From: Hominiventricola aquisgranensis
Lineage (GTDB): Bacteria; Bacillota; Clostridia; Lachnospirales; Lachnospiraceae
Direction: 5' to 3'
Assembly: GCF_040096225.1 (NCBI RefSeq)
Contig: NZ_JBBMFC010000019.1
Span: 1 to 64,000, forward strand
Length of the DNA stretch: 64,000 nucleotides
Part shown: in pieces, positions 52,548-61,215 of the stretch
Position numbering within the stretch: the stretch's first letter is position 1
Layout of the letters: each line of letters opens with the position of its first letter
Notes under the pieces: generated by a model
What the model saw: only the letters and a program-made list of their open reading frames with translations
The model's database searches: none
What the model was told of the DNA's origin: nothing
Program-made: the position numbers and the translations under genes

Positions 52548-53468
52548 TCAATCATCGTAATCATCGTAATCATCATGATCGTCGTAATCATCGTAATCAT
52601 CATGATCATCATGATCGTCATGATCATCGTAATCATCGTAATCATCATGATCGTCATGATCATCGTAATCATCATAATCATCATAGTCTGAATCAGATTT
52701 CAGGACGGATCCGGTTATGGCATCAATCTCATATTCATATTCCACATGATTATTGAAAAATTCAATTTCATAGATGGTACGGCCATCCTCATGATCCAGC
52801 TTCGCCTTGGAGAAAGTGACATCAGCTGTCTGAAAGCCCGCATGGCTGACAGCGGTTGCCTTTGCAGTGTCGATACTGATCTGCTGAGCCTGAGCTGGAG
52901 CAGATTGCTGGGTCTTAACAGAGGCAGATTGCTGAGCCTGAGCTGGGGTAGACTGCTGAGCCTGAGCTGGGGTAGACTGCTGAGCCTGAGCTGGGGCAGA
53001 TTGCTGAGTCTGAGCAGGAGTAGACTGCTGAGTCTGAGCAGGAGTAGATTGCTGAGTCTGAGCAGGAGTAGATTGCTGTGTGTCCTGTGGTGTCGATGGT
53101 GTTGTTGTTTTTTGAGCTGAAGAGATCGTTGGATCAATCAGATCCTGCTCTTTTTTTACGATACTTCCATCGGAAGCCTTGATCCAATATTCGTATTCTG
53201 TTCCATTAGCAAGAAACTCGACTTCATAGATGAATTGTCCCTGCTCAAAATCAAATTCAGTGCGAATACCTGTGGCGGAAGTTGGATCAACACCGGCATC
53301 GGCAAATGCGAAATTCTGTGCATTTCCGGAACCAATGGAAGTATTTCGTGCAACGGTCTCTGTGGCAAAAGCAGTGCCGGTACCTGCCAGGGCAAGAATA
53401 GCGACAGCAACTGCAGAAGAGGTAAGTGCTCGCTTTCGAGTATTAAAAAACTGTCTGATCTGTAACAT
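52548..53468 (-). CDS. Secreted PepSY protein with a repeat linker and Asp/Tyr/His tail
   Basis: 306 aa. Signal peptide about residues 1-36 (ALAGTGTAFA end). Two PepSY domains (about 45-108, with GQFIYEVEFLANGTEYEYWI; and about 200-262, with GRTIYEIEFFNNHVEYEYEID) are joined by about nine 8-residue repeats of the form QQSTPAQT. The last 45 residues alternate Asp-Asp-Tyr and Asp-Asp-His triplets, a strongly acidic tail likely to bind metal. The neighbouring kinase/regulator pair probably controls it. Confidence 0.92.
   Translation of the reverse strand: MLQIRQFFNTRKRALTSSAVAVAILALAGTGTAFATETVARNTSIGSGNAQNFAFADAGVDPTSATGIRTEFDFEQGQFIYEVEFLANGTEYEYWIKASDGSIVKKEQDLIDPTISSAQKTTTPSTPQDTQQSTPAQTQQSTPAQTQQSTPAQTQQSAPAQAQQSTPAQAQQSTPAQAQQSASVKTQQSAPAQAQQISIDTAKATAVSHAGFQTADVTFSKAKLDHEDGRTIYEIEFFNNHVEYEYEIDAITGSVLKSDSDYDDYDDYDDHDDHDDYDDYDDHDDHDDHDDYDDYDDHDDYDDYDD
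52551..52689. repeat. 9-bp coding repeats of the DDY/DDH tail
   Basis: TCATCGTAA- and TCATCATGA-type 9-mers alternate about fifteen times on the plus strand and encode Asp-Asp-Tyr and Asp-Asp-His on the minus strand. They are in frame throughout and likely prone to length change. Confidence 0.85.
52884..53088. repeat. 24-bp coding repeats of the PepSY linker
   Basis: About nine near-identical 24-bp units (plus-strand core CTGAGCCTGAGCTGGGGTAG, variants TCTGAGCAGGAG) each encode eight residues of the TPAQTQQS type. The most similar units are at 52933-52980. Confidence 0.85.
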
Positions 53469-53544
53469 AAAGATCTCCTTTCTGTCGGGAACTGTAAATA
53501 GTTGTTCGCCGGGCTTGTTTTGTTTGTAATAACAGCATACTACA

Positions 53545-53566
53545 GAAAGATTAGAGAAACATTAGA
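53545..53566 (-). promoter_or_regulatory. Tandem direct repeat, candidate response-regulator operator
   Basis: On the minus strand TCTAATGTTTC and TCTAATCTTTC are adjacent 11-bp repeats differing at one base. Such an 11-bp period is typical of OmpR-family regulator sites. They overlap the last codons of the kinase gene and lie about 80 bp before the PepSY start; TATGCT about 12 bases further could be the -10. Confidence 0.6.
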
Positions 53567-54981
53567 ACGGTAAAAATACTTCCATCGTCAGGAGCGCTCT
53601 TTACAGTTACTGTTCCATTATGAAATTCGGCGATCTGTTGAACCATGGACAGACCAAGACCGGTGCCTGCTCCGGAGCGGGATGGATCAACCTGATAAAA
53701 ACGCTGGAAAATATGTTTCTGCTCTTCTTTGGAAATGCCAATGCCGTCATCTTCCACAGAAAGAGAGAGCGATCTGCGTTCAGATGCATCGGTGTCATTC
53801 GAATGCAAACGAACCAGGATATGGCCGTTTTCTTTTCCGTACCTGTATGCATTGGAGATCAGATTGGTCACAAGACGACTGAGCAACTGGGGATTACCAT
53901 AAATATTGATCTCAGGCTGGATATCTGCAGTTAACTGTATTCCTTGCTGACGGATCAATGCCATATCATCGCAGAGAGAGGTAGTCAGTGCTGACAGATC
54001 TACATTCTGCTTCGGATACCGGTCCGGGCGCATTTCCAGACGGGTATAATCCAGCATGTCATTAATCAGCCGGGACATACGTTTTCCCTGACGCTGAATA
54101 GTCAGGAATGCAGTGCGGCTGGATACAGAAGTCTCAGGATCACTCAGAGATAGCTCGCATTGAGCGAGAATTACAGACATAGGAGTCCGAAGCTCATGGG
54201 AAGCATCAGAGGTAAATTGTTGTTCGGTCTCGAATGCCTGGTCCAGACGTTGGAACATATGATTAAACTGGTCTGCAAGCTGATGGAGTTCATCTTCGCC
54301 GCGGTTCAGTTCGATACGTTGCTTCAGGTCATTTCCAGTGGAAATATGAAGTGCAGTATCTGAAATCTGTCGGATAGGTTTTAGAATCTGTCCGGAAAAA
54401 AGGTAACTGATGAGAACAGATAGAAGGATCAGTACAGGCATAAGGATCAGAGACAGTCTGGTAATGGATGAGAGTTCGGCATGACCTTGATCTTTTGATA
54501 CGACTCCGCGAAGCCATAGATCCTGGCAACCTGTTTTTAACATCCGGTCAAAAATATAATATTTTGTATGATCTGCATTGACCGTTTGTATTACAGAATT
54601 CTTGAATTCAACAGACTGACTGGCAACAGCAATGGGATTCTCGCCGTAGATCAGTTCCTGATCCTGGTTGTAGAGAGATGTGAATACACCATTGATCTGT
54701 TTTAAAAAATCATCATCAACTTCCAGAAATCCTGATTTATAGGGAAACAACAGATCCACATGATTAGTAAAATCAGGATCCGGTTGGATTTCATCCAATG
54801 TCTCATAATATTCTATTTCATCTACATTTCGCTCTACATTTTCAATCAGGTTATCACGAACAGTCTTTTGAATGACCTGGTGGCTGACAGAAAAAACGAT
54901 GAGACAGGAAAGCGTAGCCATCAGTGTCAGGGCAACTGTGAAGAGCAAAGTGATTTTCGTGCGAATTGACCATTTTTTCAT
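53551..54981 (-). CDS. Sensor histidine kinase of the PepSY-linked two-component system
   Basis: 476 aa. Membrane helix 1 (about residues 10-32), an extracytoplasmic sensor (about 33-178), membrane helix 2 (about 180-200), HAMP (about 200-253), HisKA with the phospho-His in SHELRTPMSV, and HATPase with N box (LISNAYRYGKENG), G1 (EDDGIGIS) and G2 (GAGTGLGLSMV). Its ATG overlaps the regulator stop by 4 bp (ATGA). Confidence 0.95.
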   Translation of the reverse strand: MKKWSIRTKITLLFTVALTLMATLSCLIVFSVSHQVIQKTVRDNLIENVERNVDEIEYYETLDEIQPDPDFTNHVDLLFPYKSGFLEVDDDFLKQINGVFTSLYNQDQELIYGENPIAVASQSVEFKNSVIQTVNADHTKYYIFDRMLKTGCQDLWLRGVVSKDQGHAELSSITRLSLILMPVLILLSVLISYLFSGQILKPIRQISDTALHISTGNDLKQRIELNRGEDELHQLADQFNHMFQRLDQAFETEQQFTSDASHELRTPMSVILAQCELSLSDPETSVSSRTAFLTIQRQGKRMSRLINDMLDYTRLEMRPDRYPKQNVDLSALTTSLCDDMALIRQQGIQLTADIQPEINIYGNPQLLSRLVTNLISNAYRYGKENGHILVRLHSNDTDASERRSLSLSVEDDGIGISKEEQKHIFQRFYQVDPSRSGAGTGLGLSMVQQIAEFHNGTVTVKSAPDDGSIFTVLMFL

Positions 54982-55658
54982 GAATCAGTATCCTCCCGGA
55001 GGACGTAGCCGCGTCCTCTGACAGTGTGGATCAGGTGCCGCTCATGTCCGGAGTCAATTTTTCGTCGGAGATAACTGATATAGACATCGACCACATTTGT
55101 TCCACCTTCGTAATCGAAGTTCCAGATATGATTTTCAATTTTTTCCCGGGAAAGAATCAGTCCTTGATTGTGCATAAGGTATTCCAGCAATGCATATTCT
55201 TTTGAAGAAAGAGTGATCTCTTTGCCCGCACGGGCAACATGGTGTGTAGAGCAGTCCAAAGTCAGATCTCCAACAGAAAGAATATTTGAGATCTGACCAT
55301 GCGAAGTGCGCAGCATGGAACGCAGGCGGGCACAGAGCTCTTCCAGCGAAAATGGTTTGATCAGATAATCATTCGCTCCACTATCAAGTCCCTTGACCCG
55401 GTCAGAAACGGAATCCTTTGCAGTCAGAAACAGGACAGGTGTGTCATCATTCCTTTGTCGGATGAAAGATAGAACAGCAAATCCATCTGCTTTTGGCATC
55501 ATAATATCCAGAATGACAGCATCATATTTTGTATAGGTCAGAATATCCATAGCTTCCTGTCCGTCATAGCAGTTGTCTACGCTGTATCCGTCCTGTGTAA
55601 GCTTTTGTACAAGAATGTGGTTCAGATCTTTTTCGTCTTCTGCAATCAGGATTCTCAT
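54978..55658 (-). CDS. OmpR-family response regulator of the PepSY-linked system
   Basis: 226 aa. Receiver domain (about 1-120) with Asp51 in VILDIMMP and Lys in LIKPF, then a winged-helix DNA-binding domain (about 130-225, with GGTNVVDVYISYLRRKID). It is likely to bind the tandem repeats before the PepSY gene. The kinase follows in the same operon. Confidence 0.96.
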   Translation of the reverse strand: MRILIAEDEKDLNHILVQKLTQDGYSVDNCYDGQEAMDILTYTKYDAVILDIMMPKADGFAVLSFIRQRNDDTPVLFLTAKDSVSDRVKGLDSGANDYLIKPFSLEELCARLRSMLRTSHGQISNILSVGDLTLDCSTHHVARAGKEITLSSKEYALLEYLMHNQGLILSREKIENHIWNFDYEGGTNVVDVYISYLRRKIDSGHERHLIHTVRGRGYVLREDTDS

Positions 55659-55691
55659 AATGGTTGTCTCCTCTTCTCATAGGTTGTTTTT

Positions 55692-55720
55692 ATCATACAA
55701 TATGGACAGAAAGGTGTAAA
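55692..55720 (-). promoter_or_regulatory. SigmaA promoter of the two-component operon
   Basis: On the minus strand TTTACA (55715-55720), 17 bases, TATGAT (55692-55697). It is divergent from the promoter of the TSUP gene three bases away. Confidence 0.7.
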
Positions 55721-55723
55721 GGC

Positions 55724-55752
55724 TGTACATTCCGGAAGAAAACCGGTATAAT
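55724..55752 (+). promoter_or_regulatory. SigmaA promoter of the TSUP permease gene
   Basis: TGTACA (55724-55729), 17 bases, TATAAT (55747-55752), about 40 bp before the start at 55794. The -10 is perfect and the -35 has four matches. Confidence 0.65.
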
Positions 55753-55793
55753 GGACAAGTTGAAAAAATTGGATACAAATGAGGGGATTGAGA

Positions 55794-56552
55794 ATGGAAT
55801 TACATGTGACAACTTTTTTGATCGTATGTCCGCTGGTGTTCCTTGCGGGTTTTGTGGATGCCATCGGTGGTGGCGGAGGATTGATCTCGCTTCCGGCCTA
55901 TTATCTGGCGGGAGTGCCCATCCATCATGCGATCGCAACCAATAAACTGTCATCAGCTACCGGTACGCTGATCTCGACGATAAGGATCGGAAAGTCGGTA
56001 AAGATCCGTTGGAAACTGATCGCTCCGGCCGTAGTGATGGCATTGATCGGATCATATCTGGGAACCAGACTGAGTATTCTGACAGATGAGAAGATTCTGC
56101 GTCAGGTCCTGTTGATTGTGCTTCCAGTGGTAGCATTTTTCGTACTTCGGAAAAATTCACTGATATCAGAAAAAACGGAGCGCCTGGAACCGAAAAAGGA
56201 GCAGCTGATCGTCTGGACCAGTGCATTGATCATCGGTACATATGACGGATTCTACGGGCCGGGAACCGGCACATTTCTGCTGATCATGTTCATGGGGCTG
56301 GCACATCTGACATCCATGGAGTCGGCTGCCTATACGAAGATTCTGAATCTAAGCTCCAATGTGTGTTCGATGGTGACATTCTTGCTGGGCGGGCATATCC
56401 TGTTACTTCTGGGACTGACTGCATCGGTGTTCAGCATTGCAGGACATTATGCGGGTGCTGGTATGGTATTAAAAAATGGGACGAAAGTTATCCGTCCCAT
56501 TATTCTGGTAGTGCTTGCACTGCTGTTTATTAAAATAATCTTTAATCTGTAA
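55794..56552 (+). CDS. TSUP family permease (TauE/SafE-like)
   Basis: 252 aa from ATG 55794, correctly placed after GAGGGGA; the upstream ATG at 55779 overlaps that SD. About seven membrane helices. The two family repeats are visible (FVDAIGGGGGLISLPAYY; then GTYDGFYGPGTGTFLLI). Family members export sulfite or other small organosulfur anions; the substrate here is unknown. Confidence 0.93.
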   Translation: MELHVTTFLIVCPLVFLAGFVDAIGGGGGLISLPAYYLAGVPIHHAIATNKLSSATGTLISTIRIGKSVKIRWKLIAPAVVMALIGSYLGTRLSILTDEKILRQVLLIVLPVVAFFVLRKNSLISEKTERLEPKKEQLIVWTSALIIGTYDGFYGPGTGTFLLIMFMGLAHLTSMESAAYTKILNLSSNVCSMVTFLLGGHILLLLGLTASVFSIAGHYAGAGMVLKNGTKVIRPIILVVLALLFIKIIFNL

Positions 56553-56557
56553 CGAGA

Positions 56558-56583
56558 AAGAGCCGCGCAAAAACGCGGCTCTT
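56558..56583. terminator. Terminator between two convergent genes
   Basis: AAGAGCCGCG (56558-56567) pairs with CGCGGCTCTT (56574-56583) around a CAAAAA loop, between the TSUP gene (+) and the beta-CASP gene (-). Confidence 0.75.
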
Positions 56584-56587
56584 ATGC

Positions 56588-58183
56588 TTATCTGTCCCAT
56601 TTGTCGCAGAGGGAGTTGATCTGGCTGATAAATTTGGCAAGATCCTTGTTGGCTCCGCCTTCGTTGTGGTAGATAACCTGCATCAATCGTTTTCCGGCCT
56701 CGATCAGACGGGCATAAATATCGGATTTGCGTTTTGCAGCAGGCTTTTCGGCTGCTACAGGGATCTTCAGTCCTTCTTTGATCCATTCGCCGGTGGCAAG
56801 ATCAAACAGTGCGCCTGAGAATGGTGCACAGGCAGGAATCTGATGCTCATCTGTCAGGCATTCTGCAAAATGATCACAAGTCTCATCCTCACCGTGGACT
56901 ACAAATACCATCTGCGGCTTCGGAGAGAAGGCTTCCACCCAGTGAAGCAGGCCGTTCTTGTCTGCGTGCCCACTGACGCCGTCCAGCTGTGCCAGCTCGG
57001 CTTTTACTTCGATGGTCTCACCAAAGAGCTTCACATATTCAGCTCCCTCCGTCAGAGCGCGTCCCAGTGTTCCATAAGCCTGATAACCTACGAAGAGGAC
57101 AGCACACTCCGGTCTCCACAGATTGTGTTTCAGGTGATGTTTGATACGACCGGCTTCGCACATACCGGAAGCAGAGATGATCACCTTTGGTGTGGAGTCA
57201 AAGTTGATGGCTTTCGACTCGTCGCTGGAGATGGCCAGGTGAAGATTCGGAAAACGGATGGGGCTGATACCGGACTGGATCAGTGCCATAGCTTCTTCGT
57301 CAAAACAGGACTGGAAATTCTTGTTAAAAATGGATGTAGCCTCTATAGCAAGCGGACTGTCCACGTATACCGGAAAATCAAACTCTACCAGCTTTCGTTC
57401 TTTGATCTCCCTGATAAAATACAGCATTTCCTGCGTGCGGCCCACTGCAAATGCAGGGATGACCAGATTGCCTCCCCGACGTAAGGTACGGTTGATCACA
57501 TTTGCCAGTTCCACCGCATAATCCGGTGGAGCCTTGTGAAGGCGGTCGCCGTAGGTGGACTCCATGATCACGTAATCTGCGGAGCTGGTAGTCTGTGGGT
57601 CTTTGATCAGTGGTTGATTGATATTTCCAATATCGCCGGAGAAGACCAGTTTTCTGGAAATGCCGTTCTCAGTGATCCATATTTCAATGGAAGCGGAACC
57701 GAGCAGATGACCCACATCTCGGAAACGAATGTTGATGCCTTCGCTTAATTCGATGGTCTGCTCGTAATCACAGGGATGGAACAAAGAGATGGCTCCCAGT
57801 GCATCCTCTGTAGTGTAGAGCGGTACATATTCCTCGCTGCCGGCACGTCTTGCTTTACGGTTACGCCATTCTGCCTCAAATTCCTGAATATGAGCACTGT
57901 CGCGGAGCATAATGCTGCACAGGTCACTGGTGGCAAAGGTAGAGATAATGCTGCCTTTGAAACCATTTTTATACAGAAGTGGCAGACGACCCGAATGATC
58001 GATATGTGCGTGTGTCAGTAGAACATAATCGATCTGATTGATCGGTATAGGAATATCCTGGTTTACATAAATATCTTTGCCCTGTTCCATTCCGCAGTCG
58101 ATCAGGATCTGTTTTCCGCAGGCTTCCAGATAGTGACAACTGCCGGTAACTTCATGGTCGGCACCTACAAATCCAAGTTTCAT
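56588..58183 (-). CDS. Metallo-beta-lactamase fold, beta-CASP RNase-like protein
   Basis: 531 aa. Motif 2 THAHIDHSGR and further metal ligands (GHLLGSAS, SGDIGN, and VSGHADK near residue 405) are intact. The beta-CASP insert and the C-terminal RMMBL-type stretch are present, followed by a Lys/Ala-rich extension of about 70 residues. Relatives cleave or degrade RNA; specificity here is not determined. It is not the RNase J type by layout. Confidence 0.9.
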   Translation of the reverse strand: MKLGFVGADHEVTGSCHYLEACGKQILIDCGMEQGKDIYVNQDIPIPINQIDYVLLTHAHIDHSGRLPLLYKNGFKGSIISTFATSDLCSIMLRDSAHIQEFEAEWRNRKARRAGSEEYVPLYTTEDALGAISLFHPCDYEQTIELSEGINIRFRDVGHLLGSASIEIWITENGISRKLVFSGDIGNINQPLIKDPQTTSSADYVIMESTYGDRLHKAPPDYAVELANVINRTLRRGGNLVIPAFAVGRTQEMLYFIREIKERKLVEFDFPVYVDSPLAIEATSIFNKNFQSCFDEEAMALIQSGISPIRFPNLHLAISSDESKAINFDSTPKVIISASGMCEAGRIKHHLKHNLWRPECAVLFVGYQAYGTLGRALTEGAEYVKLFGETIEVKAELAQLDGVSGHADKNGLLHWVEAFSPKPQMVFVVHGEDETCDHFAECLTDEHQIPACAPFSGALFDLATGEWIKEGLKIPVAAEKPAAKRKSDIYARLIEAGKRLMQVIYHNEGGANKDLAKFISQINSLCDKWDR

Positions 58184-58215
58184 GCAAAATCCCCCTTTGC
58201 GTCTTTGTTATCATT

Positions 58216-58244
58216 ATTGTACCAATATATGCACAAAGAAGCAA
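58216..58244 (-). promoter_or_regulatory. SigmaA promoter of the beta-CASP gene
   Basis: On the minus strand TTGCTT (58239-58244), a 17-base spacer and TACAAT (58216-58221), about 35 bp before the start. Confidence 0.55.
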
Positions 58245-58296
58245 CTGACAGAAGCAATAAAACTGTCAATTTGACGGAAATAAAATGAATTGTATG

Positions 58297-58441
58297 TAAA
58301 AAAGAGGCAGGTAAGCTGTGAAAAGGAACCGCTTTCGCTAAGTCCTCGATCCAGCGGTACTAACCTTCGACCTTCGCCTTTGGCTCGGTCTTAGGAAGTA
58401 CCGGGACTGCGGACGTTCCTTTCACATGCTTACCTGCCTCT
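58297..58441 (-). ncRNA. Long structured hairpin, candidate ncRNA or elaborate terminator after typA
   Basis: Arms at 58303-58316 and 58428-58441 (AGAGGCAGGTAAGC and complement) pair perfectly, and pairing continues inward with TGTGAAA/TTTCACA and GGAAC/GTTCC, then internal stems (GTCC/GGAC and GGTACT/AGTACC, the latter capped by GACC/GGTC). On the minus strand the structure ends in TTTTTTAC. It lies between the typA stop and the beta-CASP gene. Two short stretches resemble the 3' end of 23S rRNA (GGTACTAA and GATCGAGGACTTA). Confidence 0.6.
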
Positions 58442-58459
58442 ATTCACATACAATTTATT

Positions 58460-60283
58460 CTATTTCCGGAAAGATGCTCTCTTTCTCAGGGTCGGATCAA
58501 GAATCTTCTTACGGATACGAAGGGACTTCGGAGTGATCTCCAGAAGCTCATCAGTATCAATGAATTCCAGTGCCTGCTCCAGGCTTAAGATCCTTGGCGG
58601 AGTCAGCTTCAGTGCCTCATCTGCACTGGAGGAACGGGTATTGGTCAGCTTCTTGGTCTTGCAGACATTGATCTCAATATCCTCTGCCTTACCAGTCTGT
58701 CCGATGACCATACCAGCATATACTTTTACGCCAGGTCCGATGAACAGAGCGCCACGCTCCTGCGCATTGAAGAGTCCGTAAGTGATGGACTCGCCAGATT
58801 CGAAAGCGATCAGGGATCCCTGCTTCCGGTACTGAATATCTCCCTTGTACGGCTCGTAACCATTGAAAATGGTATTCAGAACGCCGGTACCCTTGGTATC
58901 AGTCATGAACTCACCACGGTATCCAATCAGTCCTCTTGCCGGAATGGAGAATTCCAGACGGGTGGATCCATTGCTGTTGGTGTGCATGTTGCGAAGCTCA
59001 CCTTTTCTCTCGCCAAGCTTCTGGATAACACTTCCGGAGAATTCATCATCTACATCGATGTAAGCAAGCTCCATTGGTTCCAGCTTCTTACCGTTCTCAT
59101 CATAGTGATAGAGAACCTCTGCCTTGCTGACGGAGAACTCGTAGCCCTCACGGCGCATGTTCTCGATCAGAACGGACAGATGAAGCTCACCACGACCGGA
59201 TACTTTGAAGCTGTCGGTGCTGTCGGTCTCTTCCACACGAAGGCTGACATCGGTGTTCAACTCTCTGAACAGACGATCTCTTAAGTGACGGGAGGTTACA
59301 AATTTTCCTTCGGTACCAGCCAGCGGACTGTCATTGACGTTGAACTGCATGGAGATGGTCGGCTCGGAGATCTTCTGGAACGGGATCGCATCCGGAGCTT
59401 CCGGGGAGCAGAGGGTATCACCGATGTGCAGATCAGAAATACCGGAGATGGCAACGATGGAACCGATGGTTGCACTCTGTACTTCTACTTTATTTAAGCC
59501 ATCAAATTCATAGAGACGGCTGACTTTTACTTTGCGCATCTTATCCGGATCATGATGGTTAACGATCACCACATCCTGGTTCACGCTGATGGTTCCACGG
59601 TCTACTTTACCAACACCAATACGACCAACGTACTCGTTGTAGTCAATGGTGCTGATCAGTACCTGGGTCGGTGCCTCAGCATCCCCTTCCGGAGCCGGAA
59701 TGTAATCCAGAATGGTATCGAACAGCGGGGTCATGTCTTTGCCCTGCACCTCCGGATCAAGGGAAGCATAACCAGCTTTTGCGGAAGCATAGACAAACGG
59801 GCAGTCAAGCTGCTCATCGCTGGCCTCAAGGTCCATCAGAAGTTCCAGAACTTCGTCTACTACTTCAGCAGGACGAGCCTCTGGACGGTCGATCTTGTTA
59901 ATACATACGATAACCGGCAGGTTCAGTTCCAGTGCTTTCTTCAATACGAATTTGGTCTGCGGCATGGATCCTTCAAAAGCATCCACAACAAGGATGACAC
60001 CGTTTACCATTTTCAGTACACGCTCAACCTCGCCGCCGAAGTCTGCATGACCTGGGGTGTCGATGATATTGATTTTTGTATCCTTATAAAAAACAGCGGT
60101 ATTTTTGGAGAGAATGGTGATTCCTCTTTCTCTCTCAATGTCATTGGAGTCCATGACTCTCTCAGCTACTTCCTGATTGGCACGGAACACACCGCTCTGT
60201 TTCAGAAGCTCATCGACCAGAGTGGTTTTACCATGGTCTACATGAGCGATGATGGCAATATTTCTTACATCTTCTCTCTTCAT
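58460..60283 (-). CDS. typA: Ribosome-associated GTPase TypA/BipA
   Basis: 607 aa. G-domain motifs AHVDHGKTTL (G1), GITI, DTPGHADFGGEV (G3) and NKIDRPEARP (G4) are intact, followed by translation-factor domains and the BipA C-terminal domain. It aids 50S assembly and growth under stress. The 3' end lies directly beside the structured hairpin. Confidence 0.97.
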   Translation of the reverse strand: MKREDVRNIAIIAHVDHGKTTLVDELLKQSGVFRANQEVAERVMDSNDIERERGITILSKNTAVFYKDTKINIIDTPGHADFGGEVERVLKMVNGVILVVDAFEGSMPQTKFVLKKALELNLPVIVCINKIDRPEARPAEVVDEVLELLMDLEASDEQLDCPFVYASAKAGYASLDPEVQGKDMTPLFDTILDYIPAPEGDAEAPTQVLISTIDYNEYVGRIGVGKVDRGTISVNQDVVIVNHHDPDKMRKVKVSRLYEFDGLNKVEVQSATIGSIVAISGISDLHIGDTLCSPEAPDAIPFQKISEPTISMQFNVNDSPLAGTEGKFVTSRHLRDRLFRELNTDVSLRVEETDSTDSFKVSGRGELHLSVLIENMRREGYEFSVSKAEVLYHYDENGKKLEPMELAYIDVDDEFSGSVIQKLGERKGELRNMHTNSNGSTRLEFSIPARGLIGYRGEFMTDTKGTGVLNTIFNGYEPYKGDIQYRKQGSLIAFESGESITYGLFNAQERGALFIGPGVKVYAGMVIGQTGKAEDIEINVCKTKKLTNTRSSSADEALKLTPPRILSLEQALEFIDTDELLEITPKSLRIRKKILDPTLRKRASFRK

Positions 60284-60510
60284 ATTTAACCTCTTCTTTG
60301 TATCTTATAACGTTTCTGTCCTGTTTAAATCCTACAAATTTAATAGTGTAACACAAATTCCCCAGAAAACAAGCTTTTTCTTGCAGTTCCGTGAAATTTT
60401 TTGAAATGTATATTTTTTGAAATAGTTGGAATATTTGGTAAGGACCATGAATATATTTTACAGACAAAAGTACGAGAGACACTTCGTCAAAAGGAAGGGA
60501 GAACAAAAAT

Positions 60511-61137
60511 ATGTCGGATAAGATTATTGAAAACAACCAGGTGTCCATTATCGGGGAGGTTGTGTCGGGGTTTGTGTTCAGTCATGAAGTCTTTGGGGAA
60601 GGCTTCTATATGCTGGATGTATCGGTCAGAAGACTCAGCGACTCCTGTGATGTGATACCACTGATGATTTCAGAAAGACTCATTGATGTGAATGCAGATT
60701 ACAGGGGTGCCTGCATCCGGGCGGCCGGACAGTTCCGGTCTTACAACAGGCATGAAGAGAAGAAGAACCGGCTGGTGCTGTCAGTCTTTGTGCGGGAACT
60801 GGAATTCATGGATGAGGAAGTAGAGAATTCCAAGACCAACCAGATCTTCCTGGATGGATACATCTGCAAGGCGCCGGTTTATCGGAAGACACCGCTTGGA
60901 AGAGAAATTGCGGATATTCTGCTGGCGGTGAACCGTCCTTATGGAAAATCGGACTACATTCCGTGTATCTGCTGGGGAAGAAATGCAAGATTTGCTTCAG
61001 GTTTTGAAGTGGGAGGCCACACGCAGATCTGGGGACGGATCCAGAGCAGGGAATATATGAAGAAAATAGATGAGACAGAGAGCGAGCGCAGGATCGCCTA
61101 TGAGGTGTCTGTAAGCAAGCTTGAGTACCTGGAGTAA
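60511..61137 (+). CDS. SSB-like protein with OB-fold segments
   Basis: 208 aa. The N-terminal part (about 1-100, starting NNQVSIIGEVVSGFVFSH) and the second part (about 105-205, FLDGYICKAPVYRKTP, ILLAVNRPYGKSDYIPCICWG and AYEVSVSKLEYLE) each look like an OB fold as in single-strand DNA-binding proteins. It is distinct from the main Ssb. GAAGGGAG precedes ATG 60511. Confidence 0.85.
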   Translation: MSDKIIENNQVSIIGEVVSGFVFSHEVFGEGFYMLDVSVRRLSDSCDVIPLMISERLIDVNADYRGACIRAAGQFRSYNRHEEKKNRLVLSVFVRELEFMDEEVENSKTNQIFLDGYICKAPVYRKTPLGREIADILLAVNRPYGKSDYIPCICWGRNARFASGFEVGGHTQIWGRIQSREYMKKIDETESERRIAYEVSVSKLEYLE

Positions 61138-61215
61138 TACTTGCATTTCTTATATACCTGGTGTAAGATAGACGAAAACAGCTAATTGTTTGGAGTCAGG
61201 AATAGAGAGGGTACT

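Noticed and set aside
52551..53088. Short regular repeats that could suggest a CRISPR array
   Set aside because: The 9-bp and 24-bp units have no unique spacers, are in frame in one coding sequence and encode amino-acid repeats; no cas gene is near.
59552..60289. Plus-strand open frame of 245 codons opposite typA
   Set aside because: typA is a conserved gene in the opposite frame; the plus frame is its shadow.
60228..60548. Minus-strand open frame upstream of typA
   Set aside because: It overlaps the typA start in another frame, is poor in coding pattern and lacks an SD.
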